Assembly (NCBI GenBank): GCA_964454025.1
Contig: CAYVRP010000007.1
Span: 1-64,000, forward strand
Length of the DNA stretch: 64,000 bases
DNA from: JAFGBI01 sp964454025
GTDB lineage: Bacteria; Myxococcota_A; Polyangia; Polyangiales; Polyangiaceae
Reading direction: 5' to 3'
In this document: positions 1 to 8,556 of the stretch, piece by piece
How positions within the stretch are numbered: position 1 is the first letter of the stretch
Layout of the letters: the number at the start of each line of letters is the position of its first letter
Program-made: the position numbers and the translations under genes
Notes under the pieces: generated by a model
The model's database searches: none
Seen by the model: the letters and a program-made list of their open reading frames with translations, nothing else
What the model was told of the DNA's origin: nothing

Positions 1-32
1 GGCCCGGACGTCAGCGGCGGCTCAACCCGGGG

Positions 33-68
33 GGGTGGGCCACAGGGTGGGCCACAGGGTGGGCCACG
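33..68. repeat. three tandem 12-bp repeats
   Basis: Three head-to-tail copies of GGGTGGGCCACA lie here, the last ending in G instead of A. They are about 65 bases beyond the 3' end of the tRNA-Leu gene. No supported gene covers positions 1-133, so I cannot say whether the repeat lies in the end of a coding region that starts outside the window. Confidence 0.7.
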
Positions 69-133
69 GAGGCGCCGTGGAGGGTCTTCGGCGTGCCCCG
101 GCGTCCCCCGTTTGCTCAATCATTTCAGTTCAG

Positions 134-216
134 TAGCGAAGGTCGGACTCGAACCGACACGCCCTTGCGGGCAGCGGATTTTGAGTCCGCCGCGTCTGCC
201 ATTCCGCCACTCCGCC
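134..216 (-). tRNA. tRNA-Leu, anticodon CAA
   Basis: Read on the minus strand, the segment folds as a class II tRNA. It has a 7-bp acceptor stem with two G-U pairs, a D arm beginning TGGCGG and an anticodon stem GCGGA/TCCGC around the loop CTCAAAA. The anticodon is therefore CAA, which reads TTG. A long variable arm follows (TGCCCGCAAGGGCG), then a T arm with loop TTCGAGT and discriminator A. The long variable arm and the A discriminator fit leucine. The CCA end is not encoded. Confidence 0.95.
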
Positions 217-332
217 GTGGTCGAGCGCGTCCATCCCTAGCACCTCCGGCGGCTCGGCGCGAGGGGGGCACGAACCTCGGGCGACAGTTCGGATCCCAGC
301 GCAGGCGACCCACTTGGTGACGGAGGGCCGCG

Positions 333-1031
333 CTACCGGGTGCCGTCCTGCGTCGGCATGGGGATGGGGCCGAGGGCGCGGAGGAAGGGGACGAGCTCCT
401 CCGCCAAGAGCTGCAGGAACGGCGTCGGCAGCGAGTCGGCGTCGTCCGGGGAGGTGTTGTCAACCACCGCCCCGGTCACGGCGGGGAACGAGCGGAGGCC
501 GCGGAGCGGGTCCGTTCCGTCCGTCACCGCGGCGCCGGTGATGTCCGCCTCGCGCAGGAGCCGGACGACGGAGCGAGGGGCGCCGGCGCTGGGGGGAACC
601 TCGAAGCTCGCCGCCACCAGGAGCTTCTCGCCCGGATCCGCCGCGGCGTCGCACGCGAACTCGATCAGCCCGTCCAGCGGGATGGCGGCCTCACCCGCGG
701 GCGCGAGGCTGGGCGCGTCGTCGAGCAGCACCAGCGCGCTGACGAGCTCCCGGGCCTCCTCGGGTAGGAGCCACGCTGCGGCCCGCTCGATCCCCCGGCC
801 ACGCGCCAGGAGCACGAGGGGGTCGTCGGGGATCCAGCTCGGCACCTCGACCTCGAGGTACCGAGCGAGAGAGGCAGTCGTGGTCGGCAGGCGAGGCTGG
901 CTCCCGGGGGGACGAGACCGCGCCTCCTCGCGCAGCTGCAGGAACGCCTGGCGATGGGGGATCCTCGCCAGGGCCTGCTCGAGCGCCTCGGCGCAGGTCT
1001 TTCGCACGTTGACGCAGAGCAGGTGGACCAT
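333..1031 (-). CDS. hypothetical protein, about 232 aa
   Basis: I do not recognise this family. The reading frame is open to a TTG at 1190 that overlaps the stop of the methyltransferase gene upstream, but the first 53 residues from that codon are Arg/Pro/Gly-rich and look non-coding. I therefore place the start at the ATG at 1031 (MVHLLCVNVR). The remaining protein alternates short hydrophobic strands (LVSALVLLDDA, KLLVAASFEV) with acidic helices, which suggests a soluble alpha/beta protein. No signal peptide or membrane segment is seen. It lies in the same direction as the METTL9-like gene and may be cotranscribed with it. Frame and composition support a real gene; the function is unknown. 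Confidence 0.6.
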   Translation of the reverse strand: MVHLLCVNVRKTCAEALEQALARIPHRQAFLQLREEARSRPPGSQPRLPTTTASLARYLEVEVPSWIPDDPLVLLARGRGIERAAAWLLPEEARELVSALVLLDDAPSLAPAGEAAIPLDGLIEFACDAAADPGEKLLVAASFEVPPSAGAPRSVVRLLREADITGAAVTDGTDPLRGLRSFPAVTGAVVDNTSPDDADSLPTPFLQLLAEELVPFLRALGPIPMPTQDGTR

Positions 1032-1186
1032 GATCCTTCGGTCGCTGCCGGTCCGACGGCGCGGCCACCTCCCTCGAGGTCCGCGTGAACCGGTCGCGAC
1101 GAACCTCGGTGTCGAGGGTACGTCCGGCGGCCAGTCACGGGCAAGCGCGGCGGTCGAGGACCCCTTCCGCGGCCGATTCGCCCCGC

Positions 1187-1996
1187 TCAAGATGCGCCGA
1201 CCCGCTCCGCCACCACCAGGACGTCGTCGAGGACACCGACCGGCGTGTGCCAGTCACCGCCCGTGAGGTAGGGCACGCGGGAGATCGCGGTCACGGCGAA
1301 GCCGAGGGGCTCGAGCGCCCGCTCGACGAAGCTCGTCGCCTCGAGCTCCCAGTCACCCGCCTCGATGGGGAGTCGCTCGAGGGGCTCGACCGGGTGCAGC
1401 CCGACGTACGCCACCGGGTCGTAGGGCAGCGGGAGGGCTGCGATGAGCGAACCATGCGGGGCGAGGCCAGCCGCGACGGCGCGGAGCAGGCTCCGCGGCC
1501 GCGCCGTTCGATCGAGGACGTTGAGCAGAGCGACCGCTCGCCAGGGTCCCGGCGGCAACCCCTCCGCCGCGACGTCACGACGGTGGCAGCGCCAGCCGCG
1601 CCGCGCGTGAAGGCGCGCCATGGCGGTCGAGAGCTCCGTCGTCTCCACGTGATCGAAGAGCGGCTCGAGCTGCTGGGTGACGGCACCGTCGCCAGCTCCG
1701 ACGTCCAGAAGCCAGCCTCCGCAGCGACCTCCGAGCAGGCGCTCCCACTGGGCGCGGCTCGCGAGGTGCATGGGATAGGCGCCGAGCCAGGCGTTGACGT
1801 CGTATTCGTTGGCGTAGAGCCTCAGGAGCCGGTGGCAGGTCGTCCCGAGCCAGCCGAGGCGCCGCCGCGCCGCCTCCGCCAGGTAGGCGTCCAGCACCTC
1901 GTCCGGGCCGAGCGTCACCGCGCGCGTGGCCCAGCGCGGCGGCAGGCGACCGACGTCGAAGGCGTAGCGCAGATCCGGGCGCGCCCGCGTGCTCAT
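1187..1996 (-). CDS. METTL9/DREV-like SAM-dependent methyltransferase
   Basis: Class I methyltransferase of about 269 aa. Motif I is LLDVGAGDGAVT (residues 96-107), followed by a TTELS acidic-loop segment near 120. Further on come a LNVLDR segment, a PLPYDPVAYVG strand and a VPYLTGGD motif near the C-terminus. This order matches the eukaryotic METTL9 (DREV) family, whose motif I is GAGDGEVT and which also has NLLDRC and LPYLCEGD segments. The animal enzyme methylates histidine in HxH motifs; I infer the fold and family here, not the substrate. The start is taken at ATG 1996 because the longer frame to a TTG at 2107 adds only low-complexity Ala/Pro sequence. The gene is divergent from sodB. 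Confidence 0.75.
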   Translation of the reverse strand: MSTRARPDLRYAFDVGRLPPRWATRAVTLGPDEVLDAYLAEAARRRLGWLGTTCHRLLRLYANEYDVNAWLGAYPMHLASRAQWERLLGGRCGGWLLDVGAGDGAVTQQLEPLFDHVETTELSTAMARLHARRGWRCHRRDVAAEGLPPGPWRAVALLNVLDRTARPRSLLRAVAAGLAPHGSLIAALPLPYDPVAYVGLHPVEPLERLPIEAGDWELEATSFVERALEPLGFAVTAISRVPYLTGGDWHTPVGVLDDVLVVAERVGAS

Positions 1997-2143
1997 CGGC
2001 GCCGCTCCGGCCGCGCCCCCCCCCGCCGGCCGCGCGGGAACGGGGCCGGCGGCGGCCACGCTCGCCGCCCGCACCGGGGCGCTTGACGCCCGGGGGACGC
2101 TAACCAAGGCTCTCTTGGCCCGATCGGAAGGAGCCTAGGACCC

Positions 2144-2734
2144 ATGATCTTCGAGGTGAAGCCGCTACCCTACGCCAAGGACGCTCTCGCTCCGGCGATG
2201 TCCAAGGAAACGCTCGAGTACCACTACGAGAAGCACCACAAGGGCTACATGCAGAACCTCAAGGGGCTCCTCGAGGGCAAGCCGGACGCGCAGAAGTCCC
2301 TCGAGGAGATCATCCGTACCAGCTCGGGCGGGATCTTCAACAACGCGGCCCAGGTCTACAACCACACGTTCTTCTGGGATGGGATCCGGCCCGGCGGTGG
2401 TGGTGCGCCCCCGCCCGGCGACGTGGCCGATCTCGTGCAGCGGGATCTCGGTGGCTGGAGCCAGCTCCGCGCCGCGTTGATTGACTCTGGCAAGGCGCGC
2501 TTCGGCTCGGGGTGGGTGTGGCTCGTGCTGGACGACGGCAAGGCCAAGGTGATCAGCACGCCCAACGCCGAGACGCCGCTCGTGTCGCGGGAGATCCCCC
2601 TTCTTACTATCGACGTGTGGGAGCACGCCTACTATCTCGATCATCGGAACCGGCGAGACACCTTCCTCGAGGTGTTCTGCGACCAGCTGATCGACTGGCG
2701 TTTCGTCGCGCAAAACCTTGCGGCCGCGCGCTAG
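2144..2734 (+). CDS. sodB: superoxide dismutase, Fe-type
   Basis: Converts superoxide to oxygen and hydrogen peroxide, probably in the cytoplasm because no signal peptide is present. At 196 aa it has the usual length. The metal ligands are His27 (HYEKHH), His74 (YNHTFFW), Asp157 and His161 (DVWEHAYY), the same spacing as in E. coli SodB. The Gln in FNNAAQVYNH (Gln70) is the position typical of iron enzymes, so Fe is more likely than Mn. A strong ribosome binding site (GGAAGGAG) precedes the ATG. It is divergent from the METTL9-like gene and lies just upstream of the succinate dehydrogenase operon, which is a site of superoxide production. Confidence 0.95.
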   Translation: MIFEVKPLPYAKDALAPAMSKETLEYHYEKHHKGYMQNLKGLLEGKPDAQKSLEEIIRTSSGGIFNNAAQVYNHTFFWDGIRPGGGGAPPPGDVADLVQRDLGGWSQLRAALIDSGKARFGSGWVWLVLDDGKAKVISTPNAETPLVSREIPLLTIDVWEHAYYLDHRNRRDTFLEVFCDQLIDWRFVAQNLAAAR

Positions 2735-2782
2735 GCTGGTAAATGTCGCGCTCCGCGGAGGCCCGGGCGACCGATCGCGCGG

Positions 2783-3463
2783 GTGGCGAGCCTGATGCTG
2801 CGCGCGATCGCGTTCTACGAAACTTCCATCGGCAAGAAGGCGGTGATGGCCGTCTCGGGCGCGGTGCTGTTCGGCTTCGTGCTCGGCCACTTGCTCGGTA
2901 ACCTGCAGGTCTACCTCGGCCCGGCGGCCCTGAACGGGTACGCCGAGCACCTGCGCGACCTCGGGCCCCTGCTCTGGGTCGTTCGGCTGGGGATCCTCGC
3001 GGCCTTCGTCTGCCACTTGGTGCCCGCCTACCAGCTGACGGTGGAGAGCTGGACGGCGCGCGGCGGCCGCTACCGGGTGCAGCGAGACGTCGCGACCACC
3101 TGGGCGGCGCGGACGATGATCGCGACCGGTCCGCTGCTGCTCCTCTTCGTGCTCTATCACCTCGCGCACTTCACGGTTCCGGGCGTGGCGATGAGCGTGG
3201 GCTACGCGCACAGCCCCGGCGACGTCTACGCCAACGTCGTGAACGGGTTCAGCGTCTGGTGGGTGAGCGCCCTCTACCTCGTGGCCCAGGCTGTACTCGG
3301 CCTCCACCTCTACCACGGCGGCACGAGCCTGCTGTTGACCCTCGGTCTCGACCACCCGCGCTACGAGGCGCTGACGCAGCGCGCGGCCGAGGTGCTGGCG
3401 GTGGTGATCTGGGTCGGCAACAGCTCGATTCCGGTCGCCGTGCTCCTGGGCCTGGTGAAGTGA
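2783..3463 (+). CDS. sdhC: succinate dehydrogenase cytochrome b558 subunit
   Basis: Membrane anchor of Complex II, which binds heme and passes electrons from succinate oxidation to quinone (or the reverse). It has five hydrophobic helices and the family start SIGKKAVMAVSG. Several helix histidines could be heme ligands (FGFVLGHLLGN, LYHLAHF, GLHLYHG). This architecture is that of the single-anchor b558 family found in Bacillus, Bacteroides, Wolinella and many myxobacteria. The start is a GTG at 2783; an in-frame ATG at 2795 would shorten it by four residues and is nearly as good. The sdhA gene follows at once. Confidence 0.93.
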   Translation: MASLMLRAIAFYETSIGKKAVMAVSGAVLFGFVLGHLLGNLQVYLGPAALNGYAEHLRDLGPLLWVVRLGILAAFVCHLVPAYQLTVESWTARGGRYRVQRDVATTWAARTMIATGPLLLLFVLYHLAHFTVPGVAMSVGYAHSPGDVYANVVNGFSVWWVSALYLVAQAVLGLHLYHGGTSLLLTLGLDHPRYEALTQRAAEVLAVVIWVGNSSIPVAVLLGLVK

Positions 3464-3477
3464 GCGAGGGGATGCCG

Positions 3478-5406
3478 ATGAAGCTTGACGCCCATTGCCC
3501 CTCGGGTCCACTCGAGACGCGCTGGGAGCGGCGCCGCTTCGAGCTCAAGCTGGTGAACCCGGCGAACCGTCGGAAGTACACGGTCATCGTCGTCGGCTCA
3601 GGGCTCGCCGGGGGGGCCGGCGCCGCGAGCCTCGGCGAGCTCGGCTACCGGGTGAAGTGCTTCTGCTTCCAGGACAGCCCCCGGCGCGCCCACAGCATCG
3701 CGGCGCAGGGCGGGATCAACGCCGCCAAGAACTACCCGAACGACGGGGACAGCGTCTTCCGGCTCTTCTACGACACGCTGAAGGGCGGGGACTTCCGGGC
3801 GCGCGAGTCGAACGTCTACCGGCTGGCCGAGATCAGCGCCAGCATAGTCGATCAGTGCGTCGCCCAGGGGGTCCCGTTCGCGCGCGAATATGGCGGCACG
3901 TTGGCGAACCGCTCGTTCGGAGGCGCCCAGGTGTCGCGTACCTTCTACGCCCGCGGTCAGACCGGGCAACAGCTCTTGCTCGGCGCCTACCAGGCCCTGG
4001 CGCGCCAGATCGACGCCGGCACGGTAACCCTCTATGCGCGTCACGAGATGCTCGACCTCGTCGTCGTGGACGGTGTCGCGCGCGGCATCGTCGTCCGTGA
4101 GCTGACGACAGGCAAGATCGAGGCCCACCTGGCGCACGTGGTGGTGCTCGCCACCGGCGGGTACGCCAACGTCTTCTACCTGTCCACCAACGCGAAGGGC
4201 TGCAACACGACGGCGACGTGGCGGGCCTACCGCCGGGGAGCGCTCTTCGCGAACCCGTGCTTCACGCAGATCCACCCGACGTGCATCCCGGTGAGCGGCG
4301 CCCACCAGTCGAAGCTCACCCTGATGAGCGAGAGCCTGCGCAACGACGGGCGGGTCTGGGTCCCCCGCAACGCCGCGGACGGGGCGGTGGAGCCGGCGCG
4401 GATCCCGGAGCGCGATCGCGACTACTACCTCGAGCGGATGTATCCGAGCTTCGGCAACCTGGTGCCGCGCGACATCGCGTCCCGGCGCGCCAAGGAGGTG
4501 TGCGATCGGGGTTTCGGGGGCGGCCCGGCGGTCGCGGGAACCCGGCGGGGCGTCTACCTCGACTTCCGGGACGCCATCGCTCGGCTCGGGCGCGAGGTGG
4601 TGCAGGAGCGGTACGGCAACCTCTTCGAGATGTACGAGCGCATCACCGGGGAGGATCCCTACCGCGTGCCGATGCGGATCTACCCTGCCAGCCACTACGC
4701 CATGGGTGGTCTGTGGGTGGACTACCACCTGATGAGCACGATCCCGGGGCTGTTCGTGGCCGGTGAGGCGAACTTCTCCGATCACGGCTCGAACCGCCTC
4801 GGCGCCAGCGCGCTCATGCAGGGGCTCGGGGACGGCTACTTCATCCTGCCGTACACGGTGAGCCACTACCTGGGGGATCGCAGGCCGGAGCTGCTGGCCG
4901 AGGATCATCCGGAGGTGCGGCAGGCCGTGCAGAGCGTGAAGGAGCGGGTGGAGCGGCTCCTTTCCATCGGGGGTCGCCGCAGCGCGGACTCGTTCCACCG
5001 TGAGCTCGGGCAGCTGCTCTGGGACGAGTGCGGGATGTCCCGCAACGCCTCCGGTCTCTCGCGCGCGCAAGCGAAGATCCCCGAGATCCGGGCCGAATTC
5101 TACGAGAACCTCCGGGTCCTCGGGAGCGGCGCCGAGCTCAACCAGTCGCTGGAGAAGGCGGGGCGGGTCGCTGACTTCCTCGAGTTCGGGGAGCTCATGT
5201 GCCGCGACGCGCTGGCGCGAGAGGAGTCCTGCGGCTGCCATTTCCGCGAGGAGCACCAGACCCCGGAGGGCGAGGCGGCGCGCGACGACGAGCGCTTCGC
5301 CCACGTGGCCGCCTGGGAGTTCAGGGGAGACGACGAGGAGCCGCGGCGGCACGAGGAGCCCCTCGTCTTCGAGTTCGTGAAGCCATCGCAGAGGAGCTAC
5401 CAATGA
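3478..5406 (+). CDS. sdhA: succinate dehydrogenase/fumarate reductase flavoprotein subunit
   Basis: Catalytic FAD subunit of about 642 aa. The dinucleotide-binding start is VIVVGSGLAGGAGA (residues 36-49). The FAD-linking histidine is His72 in AHSIAAQGGINAA. Substrate-site segments include the conserved HPT and the HYAMGG and GSNRLGASAL motifs. I chose the ATG at 3478 because GAGGGG lies six bases before it; an ATG at 3472 and a GTG at 3460 that overlaps the sdhC stop are alternatives. The long frame upstream of these is sdhC read out of phase. Order and overlaps show one operon, sdhC-sdhA-sdhB. The direction (succinate oxidation or fumarate reduction) cannot be told from sequence, though an aerobic myxobacterium would mainly oxidise succinate. 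Confidence 0.95.
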   Translation: MKLDAHCPSGPLETRWERRRFELKLVNPANRRKYTVIVVGSGLAGGAGAASLGELGYRVKCFCFQDSPRRAHSIAAQGGINAAKNYPNDGDSVFRLFYDTLKGGDFRARESNVYRLAEISASIVDQCVAQGVPFAREYGGTLANRSFGGAQVSRTFYARGQTGQQLLLGAYQALARQIDAGTVTLYARHEMLDLVVVDGVARGIVVRELTTGKIEAHLAHVVVLATGGYANVFYLSTNAKGCNTTATWRAYRRGALFANPCFTQIHPTCIPVSGAHQSKLTLMSESLRNDGRVWVPRNAADGAVEPARIPERDRDYYLERMYPSFGNLVPRDIASRRAKEVCDRGFGGGPAVAGTRRGVYLDFRDAIARLGREVVQERYGNLFEMYERITGEDPYRVPMRIYPASHYAMGGLWVDYHLMSTIPGLFVAGEANFSDHGSNRLGASALMQGLGDGYFILPYTVSHYLGDRRPELLAEDHPEVRQAVQSVKERVERLLSIGGRRSADSFHRELGQLLWDECGMSRNASGLSRAQAKIPEIRAEFYENLRVLGSGAELNQSLEKAGRVADFLEFGELMCRDALAREESCGCHFREEHQTPEGEAARDDERFAHVAAWEFRGDDEEPRRHEEPLVFEFVKPSQRSYQ

Positions 5407-6191
5407 GCCCGCGGATGCACCTCACGCTCGACGTATGGCGGCAGCGGGGGCCGCAGCACCCGGGCCGCTTCGTTCGCTACGAGGCCCGGGACGTGAGCCC
5501 CGACATGTCGTTTCTCGAGCTGCTGGACGCCGTCAACGAGGAGCTCCTCGAGCGCGGCGAGGAGCCGATCGCGTTCGAGAACGACTGCCGCGAGGGGATC
5601 TGCGGGGCCTGCGGGGTGGTCATCGATGGGCGGCCCCACGGCCCGCTGGCCGCGACGACGCCCTGCCAGCTCCACCTGCGGCACTTCCGGGACGGGGATC
5701 GTCTCACGGTCGAGCCGTGGCGTGCGCGCGCGTTTCCGGTCGTCAAGGACCTCGTCGTCGACCGGAGCGCCCTCGATCGCATCATCCAGTCCGGGGGCTA
5801 CATCTCGATCCGGACCGGGAGCGCACCCGAGGCGAACGCGGTGCTCGTGCCCAAGCCGGACGCCGAGGAGGCGATGGACGCGGCGGCCTGCATCGGCTGC
5901 GGCGCGTGTGTCGCGGCCTGCCCCAACGCCTCGGCCAGCCTCTTCGTGGCGGCCAAGCTCGGCCACCTGCACCGGCTGCCCCAGGGGCAGCCCGAGCGGG
6001 CCGACCGTGTGCGATCCATGGTGCGCGAGATGGACGCGCTGGGGTTCGGCCACTGCACGAACCACCGGGAGTGCGAGGCGGCATGCCCGAAGGGGATCGG
6101 GGTGTCCTTCATCGCCCGGATGAACCGGGACTACCTCATCGCCAGCCTCGCTGCTCGGCACGATCCACCGCCGCGGCGCCGGCAGGCGTGA
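5403..6191 (+). CDS. sdhB: succinate dehydrogenase/fumarate reductase iron-sulfur subunit
   Basis: Electron-transfer subunit of about 262 aa. The N-terminal plant-type ferredoxin domain holds the [2Fe-2S] ligands Cys62, Cys67, Cys70 and Cys88. The C-terminal part has CIGCGACVAACP (Cys163, 166, 169, 173) and Cys218, 224 and 228 for the [4Fe-4S] and [3Fe-4S] clusters. The ATG overlaps the sdhA stop as ATGA, so the two are translationally coupled. The length and the extra spacing between clusters match the b558-type enzymes. The gene ends the operon; the next gene is on the opposite strand. Confidence 0.95.
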   Translation: MSPRMHLTLDVWRQRGPQHPGRFVRYEARDVSPDMSFLELLDAVNEELLERGEEPIAFENDCREGICGACGVVIDGRPHGPLAATTPCQLHLRHFRDGDRLTVEPWRARAFPVVKDLVVDRSALDRIIQSGGYISIRTGSAPEANAVLVPKPDAEEAMDAAACIGCGACVAACPNASASLFVAAKLGHLHRLPQGQPERADRVRSMVREMDALGFGHCTNHRECEAACPKGIGVSFIARMNRDYLIASLAARHDPPPRRRQA

Positions 6192-6243
6192 CTCACCCTG
6201 GCGCCGCCGCTCCGGCGCGGGCGGTCTGCCTCGGCGCGGGCGC

Positions 6244-6717
6244 TCACTTGCTGGCGGGCACCGGCAGGATCGGCGCCCAGCGGAGGCGGTCCAGCAGTCG
6301 GTCCTCTATCTTGACCCCGCGATCACTGAAGAACAGGGCGTTGGCGGCCTCCCCCTCGCGGCGCTCGGCGACGAAGATGATCGCCTGTCCCTGCTCGTTG
6401 TAGCCGAGCTGCACGATGGCGTTCTCTACCCAGCGGCCGCCGTTCTCGAGCTGGATCGTCTCCGGGAGAGTGTAGTAGCCCTCCTGCGGCAGGCGGCGCA
6501 GCGTCTTGCCCCAGGTGGGAGAGCGCAGGGGGATCGTGGGCTCACCCCAGTACCAGCGGTTCTGACGGTTCTGGCCGGGCCGCACGACGAAGCGTCCTCC
6601 GCCGTCGGGCTTCTGGCCGACGAAGACGAGCACGTTGGCAGGGATCGCGGCCTCGCTGCCGGGCAGGGCAGTGGTCGTCCGGTAGAGGCCGGGTTCGGGG
6701 AGGTCGAAGCTGTTCAT
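6244..6717 (-). CDS. hypothetical protein, 157 aa
   Basis: I do not recognise the family. The protein is soluble, with no signal peptide and no cysteine, and is rich in beta-type sequence (YRTTTALPG, VLVFVGQKPDGGGRFVVRPG, AIIFVAERREGEAANALFF). It contains several aromatic residues around NRWYWGEP. The start ATG at 6717 is supported by balanced coding composition right from the first residues (MNSFDLPEPGLY). It converges on sdhB and is divergent from the CAP-domain lipoprotein gene. Nothing in the neighbours suggests a specific job. Confidence 0.75.
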   Translation of the reverse strand: MNSFDLPEPGLYRTTTALPGSEAAIPANVLVFVGQKPDGGGRFVVRPGQNRQNRWYWGEPTIPLRSPTWGKTLRRLPQEGYYTLPETIQLENGGRWVENAIVQLGYNEQGQAIIFVAERREGEAANALFFSDRGVKIEDRLLDRLRWAPILPVPASK

Positions 6718-6865
6718 GGGTCGGCTCGCTCGGAGGTGCCCAATCTAGCTCAGGCGTTTGGCCGCACAAGGTCCGAGGGGCACGACGCGTCGCGACCCCG
6801 CGCGGGACCCGGCGAGGGGTCGCACGAACCGCGCGGAGGGGGCCGGCCCGGCGCTGAATATGGGA

Positions 6866-6871
6866 TAGAAT
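6866..6871 (+). promoter_or_regulatory. -10 box (TAGAAT) for a probably leaderless gene
   Basis: TAGAAT ends seven bases before the ATG of the CAP-domain lipoprotein. That places the expected transcription start at or next to the A of the start codon. The CGGGG between them is a poor ribosome site. The same box-to-start distance recurs at five other genes in this window. Confidence 0.5.
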
Positions 6872-6878
6872 CTCGGGG

Positions 6879-7823
6879 ATGCGACGGTGTGGCCCTATCT
6901 CCGGGTGCTGGTGCTGCCTGCTCCTGGGCGTGGCGCTGCTCGGCTGCGGCCCGTCCCGAGTCGCGGGGGAGCCGGCCGCGCCGGACGAGGTCGAAGCGGT
7001 CGGACCGCTCACGCTCGAGCGCGCGCGGGCCTACGTGCTCGCGCTGGTGAACCGCGATCGTGCCGATCTCGGGCTCGAGCCGCTGTCGTTCGATCCGGTC
7101 GCCGCCGAGGGAGCCCAGCGCCACGCCGAGGACATGGCGCGCCACGGCTTCACCTCGCACTGGGGCACGGATGGCTCGGTGCCGGAGCAGCGCTACACGG
7201 AGGCCGGCGGTGTCCACCTGGTGCAGGAGAACGCCGCCTGTTTCTTCGATGGCAAGGCGCGCGAGCTCGAGCTGAACGCCGCGTTCTTGCCCGAGGAGCT
7301 CCGGAAGATCGAGCGGGCGTTCATCGACGAGGTGCCGCCGCACGACGGACACCGGCAGAACATCCTCAAGCCCGGGCACACCGGGCTCGGGATCGGGCTG
7401 GCGCGGCCGGTGGGGATCGAGCAGCTCTGCATGGCGCAGGAGTTCACCGACGCCTACGGGACCTATCGCCCGCTGCCGCGGCGGGCACGAGTGGGCGAGC
7501 GCGTCACCATCGCCGGCGAGGTGCACGAGCCGGTCACCTTCGGCGGCATCGGGATCGCGCGGATCGAGCCCGCGACGCCGCTCACCGCGGCGCACCTCAA
7601 CACGACCAGCGTCTACCAGATCCCGACCCCGTACGTGCTCTTCTTCCCGCGTGGCTTCAAGACGCCCAAGCCCGTCACCGTGAGCGGTGCCCGCTTCACG
7701 CTCGACACGGTGCTCGACGATCGGCGCCGTTCCGGGCGCTACGAGGTGAGCGTCTGGGGCCGTCGTCCGGGCAGCGACGAGCTGATGATGGTGAGCCTGC
7801 GCACCGTGCTCGTCGGGGAGTGA
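6879..7823 (+). CDS. CAP (SCP/PR-1) domain lipoprotein
   Basis: Exported lipoprotein of 314 aa with a signal peptide ending in the lipobox LLGC (Cys23). Residues about 45-200 form a CAP domain: ALVNRDRADLGLEPLSFD, AQRHAEDMARHGFTSHW, VQENAA and the HRQNIL segment. The His and Glu positions typical of CAP proteins (H in FTSHW, E in VQENAA, H in DGHRQNIL) are present. Bacterial CAP proteins are mostly of unknown activity, so I infer an envelope or extracellular role without a reaction. A second beta-rich region (about 200-314) follows and is not recognised. The gene appears monocistronic. Confidence 0.85.
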   Translation: MRRCGPISGCWCCLLLGVALLGCGPSRVAGEPAAPDEVEAVGPLTLERARAYVLALVNRDRADLGLEPLSFDPVAAEGAQRHAEDMARHGFTSHWGTDGSVPEQRYTEAGGVHLVQENAACFFDGKARELELNAAFLPEELRKIERAFIDEVPPHDGHRQNILKPGHTGLGIGLARPVGIEQLCMAQEFTDAYGTYRPLPRRARVGERVTIAGEVHEPVTFGGIGIARIEPATPLTAAHLNTTSVYQIPTPYVLFFPRGFKTPKPVTVSGARFTLDTVLDDRRRSGRYEVSVWGRRPGSDELMMVSLRTVLVGE

Positions 7824-7916
7824 CGCGGCGCCGGGGCGGCGAGGCCGGTGCCGGGGGCACGGCTGGATGCGCGTGCCGCCGTCGGCTATGCTCGCCGCCG
7901 GGCGGACGCGGAGCGG

Positions 7917-8528
7917 ATGGCGGCCAAGAAGACAGCGAAGAAGATCGCGCCGGCGCGGATGGCGGCGCCCGGCCGGGCGCGTGGCGTCGGCGCCACCGGC
8001 GCGGCGCGCTCCTCGACGTCACGCCGCGTACGGCCGCCCGCGACGGGGTCGGCGGGGGCGGCGCCGCGGCCCGCCGCGGGCGAACGGGCGCCGCGCTTCG
8101 TACTCGTCGACCCGGATGGCGAGCGCGTGGACTCGGCGATGCTCGCCGGTCAGGCGTACGTGCTCTACTTCTATCCGCGCGACCACACCTCGGGGTGCAC
8201 GCGCGAGGCGAAGGACTTCCGCGACGCGGCCCGCGAGTTCGCGCGCCAGGGGCTGCGGGTGATCGGGGTCAGCCCCGACTCGCCCGCGAGTCATGCGCGG
8301 TTCCGGCAGCAGCACGACCTCGGCTTCACGCTGCTCTCCGACCCCGACCGCTCCGTGGCGCGCGCCTTCGGTGCGTTCGGGCCGAAGCGCGCCCTGGGGC
8401 GCGAGACGCTGGGGATCATCCGGAGCACGTTCCTCATCGATGGCGCCGGCAGGATCCGGCGCGCCTGGCGGGGGGTTCGCGTCGAGGGGCACGTGGCGGA
8501 GGTGCTCGCCGCCGCCCGTGAGCTCTAG
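7917..8528 (+). CDS. Bcp/PrxQ-like peroxiredoxin with basic N-terminal tail
   Basis: Thioredoxin-fold peroxidase that reduces hydroperoxides through a cysteine in YPRDHTSGCTREA. The residue five positions on, a resolving Cys in E. coli Bcp, is Lys here, and no other cysteine is seen in the domain, so it looks like a 1-Cys enzyme. The first 50 residues are an unusual Ala/Lys/Arg-rich tail (AAKKTAKKIAPARMAAP) like those of histone H1-type proteins, perhaps for DNA binding. The start is placed at ATG 7917 because the longer frame adds residues without coding character. It lies downstream of the CAP lipoprotein gene. Confidence 0.85.
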   Translation: MAAKKTAKKIAPARMAAPGRARGVGATGAARSSTSRRVRPPATGSAGAAPRPAAGERAPRFVLVDPDGERVDSAMLAGQAYVLYFYPRDHTSGCTREAKDFRDAAREFARQGLRVIGVSPDSPASHARFRQQHDLGFTLLSDPDRSVARAFGAFGPKRALGRETLGIIRSTFLIDGAGRIRRAWRGVRVEGHVAEVLAAAREL

Positions 8529-8556
8529 TCGCGTGTGGTCGCCCGGCGGCGGGTCG

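Noticed and set aside
1031..1190. N-terminal extension of the hypothetical gene from TTG 1190
   Set aside because: The TTG overlaps the upstream stop, which looks like coupling, but the 53 residues are Arg/Pro-rich without structure. The ATG at 1031 is preferred, although the longer form cannot be excluded.
2104..2118. CCAAG-GCTCT-CTTGG hairpin between the METTL9-like gene and sodB
   Set aside because: Only five base pairs, no T run and no known operator; too short to call in this GC-rich sequence.
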